This document shows, in pieces, positions 63,817-64,000 of a stretch of DNA of 64,000 nucleotides. A program made the translations under genes and the position numbers. The notes beneath the pieces were generated by a model that saw only the letters and a list, made by a program, of their open reading frames with translations, was not told where the DNA came from and did not search any database. The DNA is from CAYTSW01 sp964440605 (GTDB taxonomy: Bacteria > Planctomycetota > Phycisphaerae > Phycisphaerales > UBA1924). Each line of letters begins with the position of its first letter. The first letter of the stretch is position 1. Where the stretch lies: NCBI GenBank assembly GCA_964440605.1, contig CAYTSW010000002.1:26203-90202 (forward strand), in the 5' to 3' direction.

Positions 63817-64000
63817 ATGAAGCAATCCTGGATGCCCACCCAACAGCACGAGCACCCCGGCCTGAACCGCCTGCCCGCCCGCACGCTCCACGCACGGCGC
63901 GAGGGCGTCTTCCTCGTCCTCGCCGGCGTCTTCCTCGGCACGCTCGCGATGCTCAACATCCTGGGCATCACGCGCTTCATCAAGCTCTTCGAAGTCACGG
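63817..64000 (+). CDS. YhhQ-type queuosine-precursor transporter (N-terminal part)
   Basis: The first 61 residues are inside the window. Residues about 30-56 (REGVFLVLAGVFLGTLAMLN, then ILGITRFIKLFEV) match the first membrane helix of the VUT/YhhQ family, which imports queuosine precursors. The ATG at 63817 begins MKQSWMPTQQ. It is divergent from msrBA. The assignment rests on a short stretch only. Confidence 0.6.
   Translation, partial: MKQSWMPTQQHEHPGLNRLPARTLHARREGVFLVLAGVFLGTLAMLNILGITRFIKLFEVT

Overview
The window looks like a chromosome segment from a marine or moderately halophilic member of the Planctomycetota, most likely close to Phycisphaerae. It is G+C-rich and densely coded on both strands. 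It carries Gram-negative envelope genes (HldD, MlaF/MlaD, a lipid-A synthase N-terminal-type protein, a porin), a fused SecDF beside tgt and yajC, a secreted hydrolase with a dockerin-like calcium-loop tail, and de novo glycine betaine synthesis. The lineage is inferred from gene style; there is no rRNA here.

Region 1-3.4 kb: a minus-strand operon encodes a photoactive yellow protein (PYP, 581-964) followed by the N-terminal part of an AMP-forming ligase that probably activates the p-coumarate chromophore (1-505, cut by the window edge). A perfect 11-bp hairpin lies between them. Divergent from it is an unrecognised protein built of seven ~67-residue WYDH repeats. 3.5-5.4 kb: a chemoreceptor with a periplasmic c-type heme motif.

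5.5-14.2 kb is an osmoadaptation block: a BCCT transporter, a secreted GH31 alpha-glucosidase, then a tight three-gene operon for betaine synthesis from glycine (GSMT, SDMT) with a second BCCT transporter. 14.2-20.1 kb holds a small membrane protein, a two-component system (histidine kinase and OmpR-type regulator) and, divergent from it, a stress-type series: PRC-barrel protein, entericidin-like lipoprotein, DUF1328 membrane peptide and Dps. 20.1-25.6 kb holds a porin and SMC.

25.6-37.9 kb is one long minus-strand series, transcribed from right to left: Nudix hydrolase, M50 site-2 protease, rhomboid protease, Tgt, YajC, SecDF, LysM protein, HldD, alpha/beta hydrolase, D12-class DNA adenine methylase. 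The two intramembrane proteases share the same C-terminal tail. 37.9-41.4 kb holds MlaF, MlaD and XseA on the plus strand. 41.4-46.4 kb is mostly hypothetical minus-strand genes plus a lipid-A-related membrane protein and a GT2 glycosyltransferase.

46.5-52.7 kb (plus strand) holds a 2Fe-2S ferredoxin, an MscS channel with a duplicated periplasmic unit, a lipoprotein, an RlmN-type radical SAM enzyme and RecQ. 52.7-56.7 kb holds an OpuB/EgtU-type ABC transporter with fused permease and binding protein, and PEP carboxykinase. A tRNA-His gene (56929-57002) is overlapped on the other strand by the 3' end of an alpha/beta hydrolase gene, which is coupled to an M24 peptidase. 59.2-64 kb holds a secreted DUF4139 protein, an AT-richer patch with hicB, a winged-helix gene and a hicA-like gene, an exported MsrB-MsrA fusion, and the start of a YhhQ-type queuosine-precursor transporter.

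Themes: light sensing by PYP, betaine-based osmoprotection (two synthesis genes, two BCCT carriers, one ABC system, one MscS valve), envelope biogenesis and quality control, and queuosine metabolism (Tgt, a YhhQ-like transporter and a GUN-anticodon tRNA).
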